DNA of 64,000 bases, from the NCBI GenBank assembly GCA_039583875.1, contig CM077150.1:190282375-190346374 (forward strand), in the 5' to 3' direction. The notes under the pieces are model-generated. The model was not told the origin of the DNA, searched no databases, and worked only from the letters and a program-made list of their open reading frames with translations. Numbering within the stretch: the stretch's first letter is position 1; each line of letters opens with the position of its first letter. This document shows positions 58,053-64,000 of this stretch, in pieces. The translations under genes and the position numbers were made by a program. The stretch comes from Platanthera guangdongensis (Eukaryota > Streptophyta > Magnoliopsida > Asparagales > Orchidaceae).

Positions 58053-58607
58053 TGTCACAACCCGCATTTCCTCAATGAGCACGTCGTATCAGAGCAAGAG
58101 GAAAAATGGGTTGTGATGCCACATCGTGCAGGGGATAACTGCACACGCTCAGACACACCTTTACACTTACTAGACTAGATTATAATCATCAGTTATATGC
58201 AAGAAAACCGTTGAGTTTGATGGCCATATCCCTCGGCCTAGTAGAGCAAAATGTGGTTGTACGCGGCGGAAAATAATTTACGTTAGTTGTGATTTTTCCT
58301 ATATGAACTCTAGATTTATTATACCATAAGAAATCGTCTGTTTTTTTACATGATTTGGAAATACGTCTTAGTTTACCAAAACATGTATGCATGACATAGA
58401 ATAGTAGGTTTGTTTTAACTTTAAAATATCTAATGCAACCTAGCATAAATCCTTCCCAAGAGCAAGTAGACATCATCTCATCCAAATGATTCATATTAGC
58501 AGTCTAGCATTCATATGTAGCAAGTAAAGAAAGCCACCAATGGGCACCAACAAGCTGACACGAACCCATTGGTGCTTATGTATGTCTGTACAATAAAGGA
58601 AAGAACT
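58053..58607 (+). repeat. Element I: probable start of a gypsy-type LTR, truncated by H
   Basis: TGTCACAACCCGC resembles the start of gypsy LTRs and breaks the LTR of F. No target duplication or second end is visible, because H interrupts it at 58608. The interval is AT-rich in the middle, has no convincing ORF and ends with AATAAAGG just before H. Confidence 0.35.
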
Positions 58608-58942
58608 TGTTGGGTATTGTATCCACAATTACCTGGATTTGACGAAGCCACCTGTCAAGCTAAGATGAATTCACGATGTATTTGATAAAACCTTTTAAGT
58701 TGTGCTTGCAGTTATTCCACGCTAAGTGCACTCCAATGTCAGGGTGCAGTAGGTCAATATACACGGGTCTGCACGACGTAATCCCTCGTTGAGCAGATCA
58801 GTGTGTTGGCCTACGTGCACTCTCTCTATTGGAGTATACTTATTTTCAAGTACAGGGCTGTGATCATGCAAGAGCAAACGAGGAGCAAGGATGGGTCAAA
58901 GAGTAGCTCATGGGTGGGAAGACGAAAAATTGACTAAGTGTG

Positions 58943-59250
58943 AATCGACGAGAATCACTAGTGATTCTCGCCGAATCGTCGAGAATCACCGGCTGGTTCT
59001 CGCCGTCTCTATTCGGCTGCATCAAAGCATGCGACTTTGGCGCTAAGTCATAATCGACGAGAATCACCAAGTGATTCTTGCCGAATCGTCGAGAATCACT
59101 GGCTGATTCTCGCCGTCTCTATCAGGCTAAATCAGAGCATGCAAACAAGTCAACATCGACGAGAATCACCTTTGATTCTCGCCGAATCGACGAGAATCAC
59201 CTTTGATTTTCGCCGATTCGACGAGAATCACCTTCGATTCTCGCCGATTT
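58943..59250. repeat. Palindrome array in LTR of H (seven hairpin units)
   Basis: Seven CGAGAATCA.../TGATTCTCG units of the type in A occur (GAATCACTAGTGATTC near 58951-58966), some with one arm mutated. Confidence 0.88.
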
Positions 59251-59368
59251 TGACTTGGGCAATTTTCTGGAAAACGCTGGACCGGATTCTGCCGTTGGCA
59301 CTATTTTGAACCGGAATTAGGGTTTCTTCAGGTGGGACCCATAACGGTCATAATGGAGTATTCTACCG

Positions 59369-59376
59369 TATAAATA
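59369..59376 (+). promoter_or_regulatory. TATA box of H LTR
   Basis: TATAAATA is equivalent to that of A, about 120 bp after the hairpin array. Confidence 0.65.
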
Positions 59377-60244
59377 CACCTGTATTATTGAACAGTAATA
59401 GAGAGACAGAAATTCAAAAAGGAAGCCGAGCCGCGACGTGACCTAGATCGCGGATTCCGCTCCGCCGCCGTCGCCGCTCATGCTAGTTGGTCGCCGCCTT
59501 TGATCGAGTTTCTTCTAGATCTCTCGTCGACAGAAGCTTAGCCAAGCATAGCATCTCACGAGTCTAACAGGAGATCCTTTGTCTCTTGATTTGTTGATAG
59601 GGAAAACCTTCCCCGTCCGAATCGATCTAGATGATCGATCCTAGTGTGACCGTTGGAAGACCTAGCTAGCTTTGCTACGAAGTTTGAATCTCCAAAGTAC
59701 AGGAGCCACACACCGTTGTCGCCGCCGATCCCGAGAACCAAGCCGCCGCCCGTCTTGCCGCCGCCGGTTTCGTGGTGATTCTCTCCAAGTGAAATCTAGG
59801 GTTGTGGACTCTTCGTGACTTCTAGAACACGTCATCAAACGAAGAGGGACACCTTAGTCTCCGAAAGTAGTTTGTATTTCTTGTACATTCTAGTTCATTT
59901 TTGTTGTATAGGAACGTTGGTTCCGAGTTGTAAGGGTTGGGTGCAACCCGTGTTGTGGGAGTGTTGTCTCCTACGTGTGGAAGGGTTCCTTCCGATAGTG
60001 CAAGGATTGGATTTCAATCCTGTTGGTGAAGTGACCGAGTCGTCCCTTGTTGGGAGATAGGTCGAAGAGGGAAAGTGGATGTACCCAACTCGGGGAACCA
60101 CTATAAATAGCTTGTGTACCTTCTTTGCTGTGCTGGTTTGTTTATTTGTGCAGGTACAATTTTAATTCCGCAAAAACGCTGCACGTCACCTATTCCCCCC
60201 CCCCCCCATAGGTGAAAGTAGTTGACACTAGGAGGACTTTCAAG

Positions 60245-60257
60245 TGGTATCAAAGCC
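60245..60257 (+). promoter_or_regulatory. Primer binding site of H (one mismatch)
   Basis: TGGTATCAAAGCC lies two bases after the LTR and differs from the copy in A by one G-to-A change. Confidence 0.85.
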
Positions 60258-60316
60258 AGGTTACTCATCAAAAAGGTTTACACCTTGAGTAGAATCCTGC
60301 CACCAGTGTCAGAAGC

Positions 60317-61894
60317 ATGGAGCTGGATCATGAGATCTCGCCACTAAGACTTCCCACATGCACAAAGGAGTATTATCCCGCCTGGAAGATGAGAGTATCG
60401 TATCACTTGGAGGCTATCGATCCTCAAGCATCTTTCATCCTGGAAGAGGGTCCTTTTATTCCTATGAAGACCTTCAGCTCTGGAAAGAATATCCAAGTGC
60501 CCAAGTGTATTGCTGAGATGTCGGAGACGGAACTCTCATTATTTAATCTGGACAAGATGATTCATCAGATTATCATGGATATCTGGTCTGGACCTTCTCG
60601 CTCTAGATTGGAAAAATGTGGGACGGCCAAATCTATGTGGGTGATGATCTCAGAGCTGATGGGGGGATCAAAGAAAGCTGGAATCTGCTGTCAACTAGAG
60701 GATGAAGCCTATGTGGGGGTCCTCACCTCTGGAGATGAAGGTAAGGATCAATCGGACAGCATCAGAGCTCCAGTGTCCGTGTCAGAGACTGAAGAAGCCA
60801 GTGAGGAAAGCAGTTCTGATGAGGATGACACAACGTTCACTGGCGCTAGTGACAATAACACTGAAGAGCAGGTAACTTCTTCATCTTGCCTTGTCTCTCT
60901 TGAAGTTCCTGAAAACAGGAACTGTTTCCCTTCAGAAAATCCTGATTCCCTGAAGAGAGCCCTTCAGACAAGCAACCTACTTGTTGAGGAGCAAGCGCAG
61001 GAGATTGCTCGGCTGAAGATCTTATTGGTTCTCCAATTGGCATCCAACAAGGTCAAGGACTCTAAAATCTCAGATCTAGAGAGTAGTCTAGAGAATGAGA
61101 AAAAGATAGTCTCTAACTTTTCTAAGGTTGATGCTATGAAGAGAAAGGAAGAAAATGGGTGGATCTCCCGAATTATAAATTCATGGAGAAATGGGGAAAC
61201 GGTATTCCGACCCCCCACTCCGAGCAGGAAGGGTACTCATCATGCCTTCAGGTATGATCACAGGAACAATCGTGGTCACTGCAAGGGTGATCTGTCCTCA
61301 TGTGGAGACACCCATAGTGCAAGGGCCGTCATGGCCACCCATGAGAGAATACCTAAGGCTCATTCTGAGCCCTTTGTATTCTCGGCCACTGCCCCTACTC
61401 GGCATGAATCTGCTGGGATCAGTTCTCAGAACTCTTCTCTCCACCCAAGGACACAGGAAAGGAAGGTTAGAAGTCATGCTGTAAGTTCTCATGGGGCCTC
61501 AGGAAGGGGGCTAACTGAAAGGAAGGCACCACCTCCCAGGCCTCGTGACGCTCGCTGCATGCATTCCTTCCACCCTTCCACGTGTCATGGTGCAAGAGGC
61601 AGTTTTGGGAGCGGATCCAGATCTATCCCATTTGGACCTAGGCTCATGACTACCTCAGTCACTAGATCAGGTCGGAAACGGAGATACAACATTCACACGT
61701 GTTGGTGCTGTGGCAAGGTGGGACACTTTGCTATAGATTGTTGGCACAACCCCTCTGTGTCAAGGGCAAGGGCCTATCCATATCTCCTGGGCAGAGGTAA
61801 TCTTCCAGACAGGATTTCTGAGGGAAGACATTCGAGTGTTTATGCTAACAAAAACCTAGGACCCAATATGTATTGGGTTCCTAAGGTAAAGTAA
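60317..61894 (+). CDS. gag: Shortened Gag of H, uninterrupted 525-codon ORF
   Basis: ATG 60317 starts MELDHEISPLRLPTCTKEYY. The N-terminal copia gag part is present (YPAWKMRVSYHLEAID, SFILEEGPFIPMK) up to TAKSMWVMISELMGG, but the second half of the UBN2-type domain and zinc knuckle 1 are absent, removed without breaking the frame. An acidic Ser/Asp/Glu region (about residues 145-185), a coiled-coil stretch (about 215-290) and a His/Arg/Ser-rich stretch follow. Knuckle 2, CWCCGKVGHFAIDC, lies at about residues 460-475, and LGPNMYWVPK is at the end. Among gag genes in the window it is the only one without a stop. It may have been kept intact as a trans-acting or trans-mobilised factor, or may simply be young. 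Confidence 0.85.
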   Translation: MELDHEISPLRLPTCTKEYYPAWKMRVSYHLEAIDPQASFILEEGPFIPMKTFSSGKNIQVPKCIAEMSETELSLFNLDKMIHQIIMDIWSGPSRSRLEKCGTAKSMWVMISELMGGSKKAGICCQLEDEAYVGVLTSGDEGKDQSDSIRAPVSVSETEEASEESSSDEDDTTFTGASDNNTEEQVTSSSCLVSLEVPENRNCFPSENPDSLKRALQTSNLLVEEQAQEIARLKILLVLQLASNKVKDSKISDLESSLENEKKIVSNFSKVDAMKRKEENGWISRIINSWRNGETVFRPPTPSRKGTHHAFRYDHRNNRGHCKGDLSSCGDTHSARAVMATHERIPKAHSEPFVFSATAPTRHESAGISSQNSSLHPRTQERKVRSHAVSSHGASGRGLTERKAPPPRPRDARCMHSFHPSTCHGARGSFGSGSRSIPFGPRLMTTSVTRSGRKRRYNIHTCWCCGKVGHFAIDCWHNPSVSRARAYPYLLGRGNLPDRISEGRHSSVYANKNLGPNMYWVPKVK

Positions 61895-62964
61895 CACTCT
61901 TTTGCAGGGTAGTCTAGGTTCCCGTAAACATGATGGGAACTAGACAGTAGAGGTTTCAAGACTAAATTGGAACAAATATATGGAATATCAGAAGTACCAT
62001 TTACAATGGGATACTCGCATTGAACACCTGGTATGTCTCAAACTGAGGGGGTAAATTGTGAATCTCATAATCCCAGGTATTTTTGTTCAGCTCATATACT
62101 TGAGTCATATTGTATCGACATATACATATATATATATAATTATATATATATACATATATGTGTGTACACCTAAGGATAGGTTAACACTGTAAACATAAAC
62201 CTTAGATACATTAATAAAGATTTACCTGTAATTCCACTGGCAGATTCGAGAACTAACATCTACAGGCTTAAATCAGTTCACTGAAAACTAACCAAGATGC
62301 GTCATTGGAAATCACTACAACTTACACTTGACATCAAGAAATGTACGGAAAAACCCCGTTCAAACCCTAAATAGACTGGAATTAAGAAATGTATATACAT
62401 ATTTAGAAGATTTTTTAAAATTGTCTTGATATCAGAAGATTTCGAGAATCCGGCATGGCTCGTAACCCGTAGATTCCTATCAAAGAATCCTTTCGATTTC
62501 GACTTAGACAAACTGGAAACCCTCTAAAACCGCTTAACCCGAAGACTTCCGCCGAACCGTAGCGTTTCGCTCTTCACACGGAAATCCTTTTAAACCTGTC
62601 GATATCTCATAGTATCCCGCCGACCCTTCATATTCCTCAGGAAGCTCACCGAAGGAAACTCGCCGATTGATCGCAGGAATCCCGCCTCTTCCCCTTCCGA
62701 CGACAACCGCAGGCAACTCTCCGTTTCTTCCGTCGACAACCGCAGGCAACTCGCCGTTTCTTCCGTCGACAACCGCAAGCAACTCTCCGTTTATTCACAG
62801 CAGAAAAGAGAATCGCGATCTTCTTCCGGTTTCCCGCCGTTTCCGTCGATTCTCACCTTCTATGCTCTTGGGTAACCACTTTCTCACCCTTGCAGTGACT
62901 TACTGTTAGTGTAGCTTCCCTCTTGATTCCTGATTAGGCGTAGTCTTAGGATTTCAGTCTTGCA
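61895..62964 (+). other. Pol-less interval of H with AT-rich palindrome and 33-bp repeats
   Basis: No PR, INT, RT or RH motif is found in any frame. The interval includes a tract reading AACTGAGGGGGTAAATT (about 62041-62057, like a Sirevirus polypurine tract), an AT-rich palindromic stretch (about 62120-62162) and a GC-richer leader before the env-like ORF with three 33-bp repeats. It looks like the region between pol and the env-like ORF, with pol itself deleted. Confidence 0.75.
62702..62797. repeat. 33-bp tandem repeat, three units, in env-like leader of H
   Basis: Units beginning GACAACCGCAGGCAACTC start at 62702, 62735 and 62768 and differ at one or two positions. Confidence 0.92.
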
Positions 62965-64000
62965 ATGGCTCCAAGGACAACCGCCGGCCTGGTCACTGGT
63001 TGTGAGTTAGTTCGAACAGGGTTCTCACATACTTCTGATGAATTCAGAAACATTATTATCATGCTTGAAGAGGTTGGACTCTCATTCATACTGGAGCACC
63101 CCTATAAAATCTTGGACAAGAAAGTGATGGAATTCTTCGCAACTGCCAAACTCCGGAATGAAGACTCTCTCATCAAGAGCAAGGTAGCAGGGGCAAAGAT
63201 CAAGATGTCTGCAAGCAAGCTGACCCAATACTTGCAGCTCACTAGCTCTGCGCAAGAGGATTATCTGGACGAACAGGACAAAAACAGGACATTATCATTC
63301 TGTGGACTCGCTCGAGGAACTAGATCGATAAAGCGAAAGGATATGAATGAGGAGGGGAAACTTCTGTCAGACATCATTGGGAAAGTACTCATATGCAAGC
63401 CGGGCTCTCATGACCACATCTCTGCGGACATGTTCAAGATCCTTGTGGCAATTGTCTGCAGAAAAAGATTCAATTGGGGGGCACTGCTTTTTGAGAAGAT
63501 AAAGGACACTCTCAGATCTCCTAGCTTTGGCCGAATCATCAGTCTATATCTCAATCAGTTAAACGAAGATAAGTATGACATGAGTAATGGAGTTCCACTA
63601 CATTACTTGAAGAAAATGGACTCGAACGTCTTTGACAGATGGGAGAGACGCATTGGGCAGGCTGTCGTGGTAGAATAACAAGAAGCATCTCCAGCCGAGG
63701 ACGGAACTGTGGCTGATTCCGTAGTAATCCCCAGTGAAATTCCTGATGCACTGACTGCAGGAATTGAGGGGGAGCCTCTACCCGTTTATGCTAATATCGT
63801 ATCTGACATCTCTCAGATAGCCAGAGATGCAGTGGCGGATATATAAGAAGAAAGTGAAGTTGTGCTGGAGAATAAGGCGGCCCTGCACCTGAACGATCTA
63901 GGAGCCGGAGGTGCTGTAGAGGAGACTGCTGACGAAGGTTTGGAAGACGATGCCGCTGAGAATGATTTCATGGACGATGAAGACGAGGAAGAAGGAAATG
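62965..64000 (+). pseudogene. Env-like ORF of H, running off the window
   Basis: ATG 62965 starts MAPRTTAGLVTGCELVRTGF. The N-terminal 237 codons are uninterrupted and contain the block shared with F and G (GKLLSDIIGKVLICKPGSHD) and FDRWERRIGQA. TAA at 63676 and TAA near 63844 interrupt the same frame, which otherwise continues acidic (Asp/Glu-rich) to the window end. An AGGGGGAG-like tract at about 63766-63774 lies inside the frame (IEGEP). The C-terminal half, where a coiled coil would be expected from G, is not in the window. Confidence 0.75.

Larger units (their letters stand above)
58608..60242 (+). repeat. 5' LTR of element H
   Basis: The 1635-bp repeat runs TGTTGGGTATTG to CTTTCA. It shares most blocks with the LTRs of A but with clearly more differences than those two have between each other. 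Near the end CACCTAT/ATAGGTG flank a C-run (60188-60214). Confidence 0.88.
58608..64000 (+). mobile_element. Element H: Sirevirus derivative with gag and env-like ORF but no pol (right end outside)
   Basis: The LTR (58608-60242) is clearly related to that of A (same start, hairpin motif, TATA and C-run). The internal part has a primer site, a long gag ORF, about 1.07 kb without pol motifs, then an env-like ORF that leaves the window. No RT, integrase or protease motif is present between 61895 and 62964. The bases before the LTR are GAACT; the right duplication cannot be seen. Confidence 0.85.

Noticed and set aside
58189..58494. 101-codon minus-strand ORF in interval I
   Set aside because: No recognisable motif, AT-rich sequence, and no support from context.

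Overview
The window is plant nuclear repeat DNA. I found no host gene, no tRNA or rRNA gene and no CRISPR array. Everything I can interpret is LTR retrotransposon sequence, nested several layers deep, with plant-specific lineages (Sirevirus-type Ty1/copia; Tekay-like, CRM-like and Tat-like Ty3/gypsy), tRNA-iMet-type primer sites and GT-AG introns. The species cannot be named. A CRM-like element and the nesting density fit a gene-poor, possibly pericentromeric region, but that is inference.

Layout, using letters A-I for the elements. F is a minus-strand Sirevirus-like copia element (38271-58052). Its gag is split by G, a plus-strand Sirevirus (44652-57009, duplication CACCA). Its env-like ORF is cut at 38270/38271 by E, a minus-strand Tat-lineage gypsy element whose left end lies outside the window. 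E carries gag-PR-RT-RH-aRH-INT on the minus strand (37611-31905), a 111-bp tandem repeat behind pol (30711-31786) and an extra, oppositely oriented, intron-containing ORF (plus strand). That extra ORF is broken into three pieces (1-599, 9689-10240, 29358-30187) by A, a plus-strand Sirevirus (600-9683), and by C, a plus-strand CRM-like gypsy element (10241-29357, duplication CTACG). The 5' LTR of C holds B, a nearly intact Tekay-like element (10591-20177, duplication TAAGG), and D, a reverse-oriented solo LTR (20864-23249, duplication GTTAG). On the right, the F LTR appears to be interrupted at 58053 by a gypsy-type LTR fragment (I). That fragment is interrupted at 58608 by H, a Sirevirus derivative running off the window with gag and env-like genes but no pol.

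The relative order follows from the nesting: F is older than G and E; E is older than A and C; C is older than B and D. Manual comparison of LTR starts agrees roughly: about 7 differences in 190 bp for A, 11 in 220 for B and 13 in 155 for G. Most ORF breaks are single stops or one-base shifts, so the reading frames remain easy to follow.

The least explained structure is a recurring architecture. Five LTR families here (A/H, B, D, F, G) each carry clustered short palindromes in or near the LTR. The gypsy element B and the copia element G share the same 10-bp palindrome, GTGTCGACAC. In B, two symmetrical positions of one palindrome differ together between its LTRs. Other notable points are the split antisense ORF of E, a probable intron at the gag/protease boundary of B, three env-like ORFs, a palindrome array read as part of gag in F, and the pol-less gag-env derivative H.
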